From NCBI GenBank assembly GCA_026008535.1, contig BRKX01000004.1:39312501-39376500 (forward strand): DNA of 64,000 bases, given 5' to 3'. The notes under the pieces are model-generated. The model saw only the letters and a program-made list of their open reading frames with translations. It did no database searches and was not told the origin of the DNA. This document shows, piece by piece, positions 1 through 11,330 of the stretch. The position numbers were made by a program, and so were the translations under genes. Position 1 is the first letter of the stretch. Each line of letters starts with the position of its first letter. This DNA comes from Perilla frutescens. Its lineage: Eukaryota; Streptophyta; Magnoliopsida; Lamiales; Lamiaceae.

Positions 1-1629
1 GCCCAAGCCAACTACACCACGACTGAAAAGGAATTGTTGGCAGTAGTTTTTGCCTTTGAAAAATTTCGATCCTATTTGCTCGGGGCTAAGAGTGTTGTTC
101 ACACCGATCACTCAGCATTGAAGCACCTACTTGCAAAGAAGGAATTAAAGCCAAGGCTCATCCGGTGGATACTATTGTTGCAAGAATTTGATTAGAAGAT
201 CAAAGATAAGAGTGGAGCTCAAAATCAAGTGGCCGATCATTTGAGTAGAGTACTCAATGAGGAAAAAGACAAGGTGCCCATCAAGGAGTCTTTTCCAGAT
301 GAGTACATGTTCAGCATCAAGGGCACTTCACCTTGGTACGCTGACTTAGTCAATTTCATGATCTCTGGAGAATTACCAACTAGACTCTCGACCTATCAAA
401 GGAACAAAATCAGAAGTGGGAGTCGATATTATGTATGGGACGAGCCCACACTGTGGAGAAGGTGCGCAGATCAAATCATTCGTTGCTGTGTGCCCACAGA
501 AGAAACCAAGAGTATTCTTGATCACTGCCACTCCGAAGCATGTGGAGGGCACTTCGGTGCAAAAAGAACTGTGAAGAAGATTCTAGATGGCGGGTTCTTT
601 TGGCCCTCACTTCACAAAGATGCTTATGAAGTGTGCAAATGATGCCCATGCTACCAGATGACTAGAAACATCTCCAAACGTAATGAAATGCCCATGGTGC
701 CTATCATACCGGTGGAAGTTTTCGACATTTGGGGAATTGACTTTATGGGTCCCTTAACCAAATCCAATGGCAATTAATACATAGTCCTCCCTGTGGAATA
801 TGTATCCAAGTGGGTGGAATCAAAAGCAACTACCACAAATGATGCCCGTGTGGTCAAGAAGTTCCTGAAGTCTAATGTGTTCAGCAGGTTCGGTGTGCCC
901 AAGGCACTGATAATTGATCAAGGATTCCACTTCTGCAACATAATCATCAAGAATTTGCTCAAGGAGTATGAAGTGAGACATAAAGTGACTACTGCATATC
1001 ACCCACAGGCGAATGGACAAGCTGAGGTTTCAAACCGAGAAGTCAAGTCCATACTTCAGAAGGACGTAAACCCCAATAGCAAGAATTGGAGTTTCAAGCT
1101 GGATAATGACTTATTGGCATATTGCACTGCCTACAAAACCCCTATTGGGATGTCTCCCTTCCGCTTAGTCTATGGGAAGAATTGCCATCTTCCAGTGGAG
1201 ATTGAGCACAAAGCCTTTTGGGCAATTCAGAAGCTGAACATGAAGCTTGATAGAGCTGGGATCGAAAGGAAGCTTCAACTTCAAGAGTTAGAAGGAATGA
1301 GGCTAGAAGCCTATGACAATGTTGTTCTCTACAAGAAAAGAATAAAAAGAATCCATGACCACCTCATTCGCCACAAGCCGTTTGGGCGTGGGTAAAAGGT
1401 TCTGCTGTATGATTCCAGAATGAAGCTGATAGGGGGAGGACTCAAGTCCAAATGGTCAGGACCATATGAGATCCAGACTGTGTGCCCAAATGGAGTAGTG
1501 GAATTATATGATTCAAGTAATGGAGAGACGTTCAAAGTTAACGGTCAAAGGCTGAAGCATCTCAAGGAACCAATGGTTTCATCTATAGAGGCTCTTGGGC
1601 TCCAGCTCGTTGAGCCTATATATATGTGA
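1..1629 (+). pseudogene. pol: Element A pol, RNase H to integrase, broken by stops
   Basis: One continuous reading frame (frame 1) encodes the end of a Ty3/gypsy pol. Bases 1-250 give the RNase H end (TEKELLAVVFAFEKFRSYL, HTDHS, VADHLSR). About 500-660 is the H2C2 zinc finger of integrase (HCHSEACGGHFGAKRT, then CPCYQM after a stop). 720-1400 is the integrase core with catalytic D in IDFMGP, D in IIDQG and E in NGQAEVSNRE. 1400-1629 is the C-terminal part. In-frame stops lie at 193-195, 640-642, 775-777 and 1393-1395, and the natural end is TGA at 1627-1629. No frameshift is needed. The B copy has CAA where A has TAA at 1393. The protein would integrate element cDNA, but this copy cannot be made intact. 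Confidence 0.9.
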
Positions 1630-2161
1630 GACTAAGGAGCGTCGTGCCCACAATGATAACTGGGGCGCTGACTGGGAGGCAACCCAGGTTTATTTGTTTT
1701 CTCTTTCCTTTTTAATTTTTCGCAATTTATTTATTTCCTTTTAAGTGTTTATTATTTGCCATGTTAGATTAGGAGTTGGATTTTACAGCTGTATTTGTTT
1801 TTGGAGTATTTTAGGGAACAAATTTAGGTGAATTTTCTGTGGAAGGAAAGAATCTAGCCAAATTGGATGCTTCCAGTATGGAGGGCACCAGCAAAGGCAA
1901 TTCCGGGAAATTCGGGATCTCTCTGCTCCCGTGGGCACATTACAAGATTCTGTACAAGGAAACCCTAGAAGCCCAATAGTCGTCTAACGGGCCTGTCACA
2001 TCAATTCAAATTGAGTGGCTAGGGTGAATCCAAGTATTTAACCCTCATCCCTTTCCTCCCCAAAATTCACTCGCCTATTTTCACTCCAAAAATTCAAAAA
2101 ACTATAGACCCTCTTTCTCTCTAAAAAATCCCTCTCTCAAACCACCATACCCATGATCACC
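1630..2161 (+). other. Spacer between pol and extra ORF of element A
   Basis: Non-coding link inside element A. It starts with a conserved block (GCGCTGACTGGGAGGCAACC, about 1662-1682) that is recognisable in elements C and D after their deletions, and continues through T-rich DNA to the leader of the extra ORF. The B copy matches it in reverse at about 7,950-8,470. No gene is seen. Confidence 0.7.
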
Positions 2162-3697
2162 ATGGCCCCCAAAACTTATGCTGCAAAGTCCTCAAAGAAG
2201 AAGGTTGAGTTTACCCCTTCCACTTCACCGGAAAACTCTAGTGATACCACCACCGATGCCGCTGCACCAACCAAGCCATCCAGCACCGCTGCCATGAATG
2301 CCCAACCTTTCTCTACCGTCAAGCCATTGCTTTCACCTGTTTCCACTCGAGAGTCCGAGAAGGCTGATGAGCCCTTTCTGAAAATTGTGGAAGAGACCGC
2401 CGACGAGATCGACGACCAAGAGAAGGCCAGCATGCAGCAAGACGTGACCCCTGAATCGACATCAGAACACACTCCTGAGCCCTCTGCAACTGAAAAGCTG
2501 AAGAAGGTCAAAAAGAAAAAGGTTGTCTCCGCGAAAGCTCAGTTGCAGACCTTGGAGAGGAAGAAACAACCGTCGCCGACGCTGTTGGAGGACGAGGAAG
2601 CTGATGAGGAAGCTGAGGAAGAGAAAGCTGAAAGTAGTGGGGAGTCGCGAGCCCATAAGAGTCTGGATGACCAGTTTCTCTCTCTGAATAAACCCACTAA
2701 GGGCATAACAGATGCGCCCTCTGTGTCTGCCAAAGGGAAGGGCAAGGCCTCTACCAAACTGTCTGCAAAGAAGGGCAAAACTGTGGTTAGCCCAACTTCT
2801 GGAAAAGTCATGCTAAAGGAAGAAGATGTCTTGCCCACAGGAGAGATCGTGCACAGCAAGACCATCCACTTCACCTCGCTTGCTATCTTAGGCATCGAGC
2901 GAGAGGTAAGAGAACTCTTCTCTAACATTGGCTGGTCATTTTTCATTGAATGGGACTGTCTGATTTTCCCTAAGTTGGTCTATGAGTTTTTCCATGATTT
3001 GTCTGTGAAGAGTATGGAGAAGGGAGGCACTTCTGCTAAGGTTTTTAATCTTTCTGCTGATGAATTGAATATGGGTTGGGCATTGTGTCGTTTTTAGATT
3101 TGAATGATGATGATTAATTCTGCTATTGTTGTCGTGCCCACGGATGAGAATGTGGATGAGAAGTGGGCTGAGTTAGGTGACGGTTCCAAATTTAAGTCTG
3201 GAACTAGCAAGGGGTATATGCTGAAAAACAATGCCCTTCACTTTTGTCACCAAGTACTTGTCTACAACATCTTTAGCCGGAAAGATAGCTCCAACTCCAT
3301 CACCAATCAGGAGTTGTTTGTCCTCTGGTGCATGATGCACAAGAAGAGGATAAACTTTGGAGTTATGGCCATCGCCCACTTGAAGGGCACTGTGGCCCAC
3401 TCAAAAAACCGCATCTCCTGTGCCCAACTGATTACCCATCTTGTTGAAAAACTGCGCTTGTTTGATCCTTCATCCACTAATTTGTATTGCAAGCATGTTG
3501 AGTTGTTTGATTTGAACTGCTTGAAACGTATATTGGATGTTTTTGATGATGAGGAGTGGAAACCCGTGTTTGGCATACCGAAGCTAGAAACTTCGAGTAG
3601 CCTTAGTTGTTCTTTGAATGCAGGACCGAGCAAGAGGTCCCCGAGGGCACAGCAGCAAGAGCCAGCAGCCACAACCATCATAGCCAGACTAGACTGA
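2162..3697 (+). pseudogene. Element A extra ORF (plant retrotransposon protein domain), frameshifted
   Basis: Two ORF segments, to the stop at 3095-3097 and again 3104-3697, form one decayed gene downstream of pol. The first 200 residues are low complexity (Ser/Thr/Pro, Lys and Glu runs) and look disordered. The end of segment one (FSNIGWSFFIEWDCLI, LVYEFFHDLS) and segment two (ELFVLWCMMHKKRINFGVM) resemble the 'putative plant transposon protein' domain found in Athila-type elements. I place the start at 2162 (MAPK) because the B copy keeps this ATG and lacks the upstream one at 2153. The frame is disturbed around 3065-3115. The function is unknown; the position matches the env-like slot of Athila, but no membrane segment was seen. 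Confidence 0.7.
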
Positions 3698-5191
3698 TTG
3701 GAGACCGCCCTGTTCACCTATTTCAAGCACGTCGGATTTAACTATCTGACCCCCTCTGATGCCTAAACTGGTACTCTTTCCCATAGATTAGGTTTTTGTG
3801 TGTTTTTTTTGTGTTTTTTGTTTTTTGTGTCTAGATGTCCCCATTCTCACACTTTGCTTAGCGCAAAGTGTGTGGGTGTGGGCATTAGGAGTTTGTTGTT
3901 TTTGTGTTTTTTTTTATTTTGTTTTATAATTAGCTGACCCCCGTACTGACCTACTTTGTTTAAGGCAAAGTGTGTGGGTAGGGAGACCCTCTAATGTTTC
4001 ATTGAGTTTGCGGTTAGTAGGATAACCTTCTCGCACCCACTTTGCTGAAGGTAAAGTGTGTGGGTGGGGGTTACTCTACCTTCTTTGCATTTTTTATGTG
4101 TCAAGCATGTGTAAATATTTGAACTTGTAAGCATGAAGTTTAGGGTCTTGTGACCATAAGGCATCATATTTTACTATATTTTCATTTCAGCATGCCCATG
4201 ATACTGCTTATATGATGAATGAATTAAGTACCATGTGAGGTATTGAGTCTGAATTCACAATGCATGTGATTATTCTTTCTCGTGTGATTTCTGCATTATT
4301 GAATTTAGGTAAACTAGATTTTGCTTTTGCTCTATTTCGAGGTCACAAGGAGTTTTGGGTATGCTACTAAAATTCTTAGACAAATTTTCTTTCTGAGCCC
4401 ACAAAGCCAAATAGAACCTCTCTGATATTATCCCTTGCAGCCCTTTTGAGCCGAAAAAGAATAAATCCCTAGTCATGTTCTTTCTTGAAAACCACAAAAA
4501 GATCATGGGTATGAGGGGAGGATAAATCTGGTGTGTTACAAGGCATAAAATGCCAAGGAAAAGAAAGAAAAAGAAAAATAAGGGGTCGAAATAAAAAGAA
4601 AAAAATGCTGAAAAATAAACCCCAAGAAAAATAAAAGTACAAAATGCCCACAAGATAAAAAAAAAATATGGGCATGTGCTTAATGAAATGGGCACAGTGG
4701 TAAAGGCTAGTAAGAGTCAGTAGAAGTCTCCCAAAGGAAAAATTCAACTAAAAACTGAGCTAGACCCACATATTTCCTACCTTGAACCCGTAGCCCTATT
4801 ACAACCTTAAAGTCCTTAGCATAGGTATGCCCATTATTCCAACAGTTGTGGAGGAACAAGAGCAATTACAAGCCTATAGTGACCCTCGGTTCAATTATGT
4901 TTTCTTTGAGCGTAAACACTTAGCCAAAACACTTGAGTGAGGAAAGCATGAGAGAATCAATAACTTAGTCATTTTGATTTGCAGTGGGCATTATATATGT
5001 TTTACTGTTTATATGCTGTTGAGTGTGATCAGATACCTAGATCTCTGTGCCCGCAAGGGATTTATTTTACATGCTTGTGTGTCGTGTCTTTGTCTTAAGT
5101 CTGTCTTTTCCTTCTTTGTTTTCTATTTTTTTCTTTTTGGACACGTTGTACCCGCATACTTGAGGGCAAGTATGACTAAAGTGGATGAGTG
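3698..5191 (+). other. Element A 3' untranslated region with hairpin repeats
   Basis: About 1.5 kb without coding sequence. Three copies of a short hairpin with a conserved right arm (GCAAAGTGTGTGGG or a close variant) lie at about 3848-3885, 3951-3985 and 4036-4070. The rest is A- or T-rich, with oligo-A/T blocks at 4555-4670 and 5100-5160. It leads to a purine-rich stretch (AAGTGGATGAGTG, about 5179-5191) immediately before the LTR, which is the polypurine-tract candidate. Confidence 0.6.
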
Positions 5192-6827
5192 TGACAAGTC
5201 TAAATTCTCTTGTGGTTTTGTGTCTTTTTCTCGTTCTTTTGTCCTTTATTTTTTGTGTTTTTTTAGTCGAAAAGAGCCAGAATGGGCACAAGGGGTAGCA
5301 GGAGGCAGGAGAATCACTTCTGAAGGGCATTACGATTCCATGATATCAAGATGGGCAACAATTTCTCAGCGGAAAGCTCTCTCTTGAGCCTGGCAGAAAT
5401 CGCCCATCATTCCAGCAAAAGCTGAAGGAGAAGTTCGTGATCGTGCCCACAACAACCCAGAGTGATTGAGAGAAGAAGGAAAGGAGACTGGGCACAAGGA
5501 AAACAAATGCCAGCTATAGCAGGAGCAATGCACCCTAGCTGCCGAAGGAAAGAGAAGTCGCGGAAGGCAAGTTGTCGCTTCTAGAATGATGCTCGGCTCT
5601 ACAAGGAAAGTTGCAGGTCAGCGCTATTAGGGCACATCGAGTACTGAATCTGCGACTCAGAATCTTTTAAATAAGGGAAGAATCTGCCAGATATGGAAAG
5701 TCTTAGGCATGGCGGCTGTGAATTGGGCTGAAGATCCCCCGGTCTGTGGGGGAGTTTACCTTGTGTTTTGTACTCCTATATATATGTCTTTCATGGCAGA
5801 GACCGAACACGGAAGAACACACCATAACACTTATATTTTATTTTAGTTTTATTTTACTTTTCTGCATTCAGTATCGGGCCTTATGACCGCAGGCACTTAG
5901 GATTTCAGTTTTTATGTTCTGAAGTCCAGCATTGGTGTTGGATTTCGTTTGCAATTAATATAAGTAAGTTTTTCGTTTATATTATGTGTTGTTTTAATTC
6001 TTTTAATTATTTTTATTGTTCTAAGTCTAGCATGAGTGGCTAGACTCATTATTCCGGATTGAACAAAGATAAGAACTTAATGAACGTGTAAGAACCGTGA
6101 GGCTTATGGGCATAAACTGTGTGAATTTGGTTCCGTCGTGTAATCATTTTCTTTATTGCATTATACAGTGGGCTAAGCTAGTTAATTGTGGCTGATCACT
6201 CATTAATTAGAATTGTGTTCACTACCTCTATAAATGGTCAATGAATCATAGCTGTGTGTTGGTGATAAAGGGATGGGATACATCATGGGTACTGAGGGCA
6301 TAAGAGAGATATTTGTTTAGGTAAATCTGGGTCTGTCTAGGGCATAAAGCTGCTTTGTTGCTTTGTTGTTTACAATCATATGAGAGATCGGGGTTGGGCA
6401 ACAAGTTAGGGTTTAGGGGATGAGAGATCACCTCTAGGCTAAACTGAAAGGATAGATTGGGTAAGTGTGAAAGATCCATTGCTTATAACCAGGTAATTAG
6501 ATTTACATAAGTAATCAGCATGCCCATGATCGGTCAAGTGTTTGTTAAGTTTGAAATCTGGGTTCTAATCCGGAATACGTTACTACTAATATTTTCCTCT
6601 CTTGTTTTGTTTGTTTTGTTATTTTAGTTTACAGTCTTTAAATACAAGTACAGAGACCACAACAATCCTCAACCTTTTAGAAAAGTGACATTGGAAGATA
6701 GAATTCGCAGCTCCTCGTGGGATCGACCCTTACTCACATTAGCTTGCTATGTCTTGCTGTGGGCACTGTGGGCATAAGGATAACTCTCTCTTGAGAATTA
6801 TTCTGACCGCGAAACGACCGCGCGTCA
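5192..6827 (+). repeat. 3' LTR of element A
   Basis: 1,636 bp bounded by TGACAAGT and GCGTCA. It is the counterpart of the inverted LTR of B at 15,769-17,380; both edges were set by where similarity between the two copies stops. It contains a TATA-like block (TATATATAT, 5777-5785), the right distance from the LTR end to leave about 1 kb of R and U5. The segment 6,600-6,827 ends with GACCGCGAAACGACCGCG, which is conserved in B and in the LTR fragment at 42,452. Confidence 0.85.
5777..5785 (+). promoter_or_regulatory. TATA box of element A LTR
   Basis: TATATATAT follows CTCC in the middle of the LTR. The B LTR has CTCCTATATAAG at the matching place. It presumably marks the U3/R boundary about 30 bases downstream. 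Confidence 0.55.
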
Positions 6828-7939
6828 AGAAGCGAAGGGCATTGCTTTTCAGCATATGTCCCTTGCTAGTTCTAGACATGAATTTGGACTGTCACCTAAC
6901 TTACCCCATTTCTCATCCACATTCTCATCCGTGGGCACCACAACAATAGCAGATTTATAATCATCATCATTCAAATCTTAAAACGACATAATGCCCAAAC
7001 ACATGTTCAATTCATCAGCAGAAAGATTAAAATTTTTACCAAAAATTTTAAACTTAAAAACCTTAGCAGAAGTGCCACCCTTTCCCATACTCTTCACAGA
7101 CAAATCATGGAAAAATTCATAGACCAACTTAGGATAAATCAAACAATCCCACTTAATGAAGAAGGACCAGCCAATGTTAGAGAAGAGTTCCCTTACCTCT
7201 CGCTCGATGCCCAAGATAGCAAGCGAGGCGAAGTAGATGGTCTTACTGTGCACAATCTCCCTTGTGGGCAAATTTCCTCTCCTTTTGGCATGACTTTTCC
7301 AGAAGTTGGGCTGACCACAATCTTGCCCTTCTTTGCAGATGGCTTGGCAGGGGCCTTGCCCTTCCCCTTGGCAGACACAGAGAGCGCATCTGTTGTGCCC
7401 TCAGTGGGTTCCTTCAGAAAGAGAGACTGGTCATCCAGACTCCTGCGGGCTCGCGACTCCCCACTGCTTTCATTCTTTCCTTCCTCGACTTCCTCATCGG
7501 CTTTATCATCCTCCAACAACGTCGGCGATGGTTGCTTCTTCATCTTCAGGGTTTGCGACTGAGCTTTCGCGGTGGTGACCTTCTCCTTCTTAACCTTCTT
7601 CAGCTTCTCAGTTGCAGAGGGCTCAGGGGTGTGCTCTGGTGTCGGCTCAGGGGTCACATCTTTCTACATGCTGGCCTCCTCTTGGTTGTCGATCTCTCCG
7701 GCGGTCTCCTCCATAATTTTCAGAGAGGCTTCTTCCCCTCTTTCTGACTCTCAGGTGGAAATAGATGAAGGTGGTGGCTCTACAGTGGAGAGAGGTTGGA
7801 CGTTCATGGTGGCGGTGCTTGACGGCTTGGTTGGTGCAGCGGCGTCGGTGGTGGTGTCCCTGGTGCTTTCCGGTGAAGTGGAAGATGTAAACTCAACCTT
7901 CTTCTTTGAGGACTTCGAGGCGCGCATTTTGGGGGCCAT
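6828..7939 (-). pseudogene. Element B extra ORF, broken
   Basis: Second copy of the extra ORF of element A. The start is the MAPK methionine at 7939. An in-frame stop near 7,751, a frameshift near 7,200-7,270 and truncation at 6,828 by insertion of A disrupt it. It retains the Ser/Lys/Glu-rich N-terminal part (for example STSPESTRDTTTDAAAPTKP) and the conserved block ELFSNIGWSFFIKWDCLI. Comparison with A supports a common start and shows the frame expected around A's breaks. No function is known. Confidence 0.7.
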
Positions 7940-8471
7940 GCTGATCGTGGGTATAGCGGTTGAGAGATGGAGTTTTAGAGAGAGAAAAGAGGGCTGTAAT
8001 TTTTCAAAATTTTAGATGAAAAAATGGCGTGTGAATTTTGGTGAGGAAGGGGGTGAGGGTTTAATACTTGGATTAACCCGAACCACTCAATTTGGGTTGA
8101 TGTGACAGGCCCGTCAGAAGACTTTTGGGCTTCTAGGGTTTCTTTGTACGGAATCTTGTGCTATGCCCACGGGGGTAGAGAGATACCGAATTTCCCAAAA
8201 TTACCTTTGATGGTGCCCTCCATGCTGGAAGCATCCAATTTAGCTAGATTCTTTCATTCCATGAAAAATTCACCCAAAATTTGTTTCCTAAATTCTCCAA
8301 AAACAAAATACGGCCATAAAATCCAACTCTTAATCTAACATGGCAAAAAATAATCACTCGAAAGGAAAGAAATAAATTGTAAAAAATTAAAAAGGAAAGA
8401 AAAACAAATAAACCTGGCTTGCCTCCCAGTCAGCGCCCCAGTTACCGTCGTGGGCACGATGCTTCTTAGGC
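7940..8471 (-). other. Spacer between integrase and extra ORF of element B
   Basis: Non-coding counterpart of 1630-2161 in element A, including the TGGGAGGCAA-type block (as its reverse complement near 8,410-8,435). No gene is seen. Confidence 0.65.
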
Positions 8472-8760
8472 TCACATGTATAAAGGCTCAACGAGCTTGA
8501 GCCCGAGAGCCTTCATATATGAAACTGTTGGGTCATTAAGATGCTTCAGTCGCTAGCCATTGACTTTGAACGTCTCTCCATTACTTGAATTATATAATTC
8601 CACTGCTCCATTTGGGCACACAGTCTGGATCTTATATGGTCCTGACCATTTGGACTTGAGTCCTCCCCCGATCAACTTCAGTCTGGAATTATACAGGAGA
8701 ACCTTTTGTCCACGCTCAAATGGCTTGTACGAATGAGGTGGTCATGGGTTCTTTTCATAG
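8472..8760 (-). pseudogene. pol: Element B integrase C-terminal end, truncated
   Basis: The - strand sequence matches the last 290 bases of element A pol (about 1335-1629), ending at a stop at 8472-8474. It keeps the part after the catalytic core (WSGPYKIQTVCPNGAVELYN-like). The upstream edge is cut at 8760, where LTR sequence of element C begins. All upstream integrase, RNase H and reverse transcriptase of B is absent from the window, so this is a deletion end and not a simple insertion site. Confidence 0.75.
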
Positions 8761-9437
8761 GTGATGGAAAGGGAGGAGTAATTGTGAGAGATTTGAGGGA
8801 GATTTGGAGGAAGAAAATGAGACCAAAAATCCAAAACAAACAATTTTAGGGGAAATTAATCCCTATAATCCTACCACAAAATAGAGCCACAAAAGTCCAC
8901 TTTCATGATTGATCCAGCTGTGAAGAATTAGGAGTGAAATGGAGGAGGATTGCATTTGAAATAGAGGGAAAAATTGGTCCGGAAAGGGAAGAAATAGCAC
9001 CCCGCACGCTGGCGGGTTGCAGCGTGGGCGGGGGGGACTTGCCGAGAGGCCTGGGGCGCCGCGAGGGGGGGTGGGGGCGCTGCGGGGGGTGGGGCCGCAG
9101 TGGGGGGGAAGGGGGGCGCCGCGGCGGCGGCTGTGACAAATTCGTCTTCGGCAGCTTCCACGGTTTTGGCTCGTTCTCACTCGTTTCTTGGCCGATTTAC
9201 CCGATTCAACTTACCACATGCTCCTTATTCGATTCTCTATCTTCCCATTGTCTTGAATCCCTCAAATTTTGTAGTCATTTATCCTCCATTTTCTGAAGAT
9301 CTTGTGCAAATCTACACAACTCACCAAAAGAGCAAAAGTCAAGGAAATAACAAAAAAAATCACACAAAAACAAGGGAGAAACACCTACTAGGGATACTAA
9401 ACTCCTAAGATAAGATAGGACAAATACACACCAAACA
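8761..9437 (-). repeat. 3' LTR of element C, truncated
   Basis: 677 bp nearly identical to 12,653-13,364 except in a GC-rich block (about 8,995-9,130) that differs by indels and CpG-type changes. It starts (- strand) TGTTTGGTGTG at 9,437. The outer 1.3 kb of the LTR is missing at 8,761. Confidence 0.85.
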
Positions 9438-9450
9438 ACTCCCCCACACT
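9438..9450 (-). other. Polypurine tract of element C
   Basis: The - strand reads AGTGTGGGGGAGT immediately before the LTR start TGTTTGG. This is the expected position and composition for the plus-strand primer of reverse transcription. Confidence 0.75.
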
Positions 9451-11300
9451 TAAACCTTTGCTTGTCCTCAAGCAAACAAAATCATTCAAGATATGAAGCA
9501 CGAAGGAATTATTTGCTAGGAGATCATGCTTATTGGATATTGTTACATGGTTTCCCACTAAAGCACTTATCATCAAAGAAAGTGAACACAATTATCAAAT
9601 AAGGTAAGTTGCTTGCCCTATCAAGAATAAGAACAACACATTCGATCCATTTAGAGGAAAATTCCCATGAATCATATCCACATTTATTTGGAAGACAAAC
9701 ACCTCAAAAATCTTAGGGGATGCAAACATAGGACAGTGGTCATTAGGTAGAATCATCGGGATTTCCCATACTCATCATGCAAAATTTCCACAGAATTGAC
9801 ACATATGAGAGGAGTAGAATCCAGAATGCAACCCCATTTATTTAAACACAATTAGAGGGTGTGGATCAAAATTCACTAGGTTAAATCCTTAGGGAGGAGA
9901 TCCCTAGTGTTCTTGTGTGGTTTTCCATACTCATAGTCAATTTTATCAACTAGAGGAGTAGAGATCCTTATTTCCCCCTTTTCATTTATTTATTTTATAC
10001 ATTCATTTATTTATGTGGATAAATGATTATAGAGAATAATTCTTCATGAAAAGAGCTAATCATGCTTCCTAATCCTTGAAGGACAAGACCTCACAACACA
10101 AGTTATCAAATTATGATCAACATTCGAAAGACAATTCATGCTCTAGAGTGACTCCACGAGAACAATTTATTTGCTATGATCGACTTAACAATAATCCCTT
10201 CAAGATTCATATCCCAAATCACCAAGCTTGACAATTAGACAAGACAAATCATGCTAAGAGGGGGTTAAATAAATAATACACAAAACAAAATCAAGACATA
10301 AATCAAAGACAAGACTTAAAAAGACACATAACAAAATCTAAAATACAACACAAGACAAAATCACAACTTCTCCCTCCCCCACACTTAAATCATGCATTAC
10401 CCCCAATGAATGAAAAGAGGTGCAAGAAGTAAAGGGAAGAGAAAACGTTACAGAATGTAGAAGACCGGCAACAGGCGCAGGTTCCTACAAAACAACACGA
10501 ACAACAAACGACGACAAGGAAAATAATACGAAAATCAGAAAATAATAAATAAAACAACTTCACTGCTCTTGGTGGCCGAGAATGTGGTGGACGTGGCCGC
10601 GGAACTAGTGAGGAGTAGGGTTGAACTGGACCTTTTATTTGTAGGAGATGAGGTGCCGCGCCGCAAGCCTAAGCTTAGCCATTTTTCAATCAGTGCAATC
10701 CAGTGAGGCACTCTCAACTCCTTAATCCTACGAGACAACAAGAAAAATAAAAACTTAAACATACTAAAATGATAAAAATTAAAACAAAGCAAGAAAACAA
10801 TAAAATCATGGGTTGCCTCCCATGCAGCGCTCATTTTAATGTCCCGAACTGGACAGAGCCTTAGTAGATTATCATGGATGATCGTTGAGCACGATCAGCT
10901 CGATTCCGTGCTCCCATAGTTGGCCTTCATTTCAAGCTTCGTTACTCTAGGAGTAAGCTTCACTTGAACTTTCCTCTTCCTAGTTGGGCACTCCTCTCCT
11001 TCTTGGTCTGTGAATGTTTTTGAACACAGGGCTAGCTTCCTGTTTAGAGATCTTGACCTTGCATACACAGACTTAAACAAGATAAAGGATCACATGCAAC
11101 TGGGGAAGAAGAATATAAGGCTTAAAGAAAAACACAAGAAAATAAACAAAAAGAACAAAACAAAAACAATACAACACAAAACACACAAATGCCAAAAATA
11201 AAACAAAACAACACTAAAACACTAACACTAAACAAGCACAAAAGCACAAATACAAAAACTAACACAAAACGATTATAACACAAAAAGATAACACGCCTAA
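9451..11300 (-). other. Internal region of element C, no coding capacity
   Basis: About 1.85 kb, A-rich on the + strand, with no protein-like ORF over 100 residues. It is clearly homologous to parts of element D: the segment around 10,430-10,500 (ACAGAATGTAGAAGACCGGC) matches D at about 36,690-36,740, and 10,800-11,100 matches 37,270-37,560. A second PPT-like string CCCCCACACTTAA lies near 10,377. Conservation of non-coding sequence between two independent insertions suggests it carries cis signals such as packaging and replication. Confidence 0.7.
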
Positions 11301-11323
11301 AGCTTTCCCCGGCAACGGCGCCA
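11301..11323 (-). other. Primer-binding site of element C
   Basis: The - strand reads TGGCGCCGTTGCCGGGGA and onward just inside the LTR. This matches the usual Athila/Tat primer site complementary to the 3' end of tRNA-Asp (established knowledge). Confidence 0.8.
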
Positions 11324-11330
11324 AAATTGT

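Larger units (their letters stand above)
1..6827 (+). mobile_element. Element A: Athila-like Ty3/gypsy retrotransposon, 3' part
   Basis: Reading along the + strand there are the end of pol (RNase H, integrase), a spacer, an extra ORF pair with a plant-retrotransposon domain, about 1.5 kb of non-coding DNA and a 3' LTR ending in GCGTCA at 6827. The 5' part lies beyond the window. The same family in opposite orientation (element B) continues immediately at 6828, and B sequence is broken exactly at A's LTR end, so A is inserted in B. The lineage call rests on the B copy, which has a DLGA protease motif and a primer site resembling tRNA-Asp, plus gene order. Decay (four in-frame stops in pol) indicates A is not autonomous. 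Confidence 0.85.

Noticed and set aside
2176..2946. Serine-rich - strand ORFs opposite the extra ORF of element A
   Set aside because: Antisense shadows; the + strand frame is the one conserved in element B.
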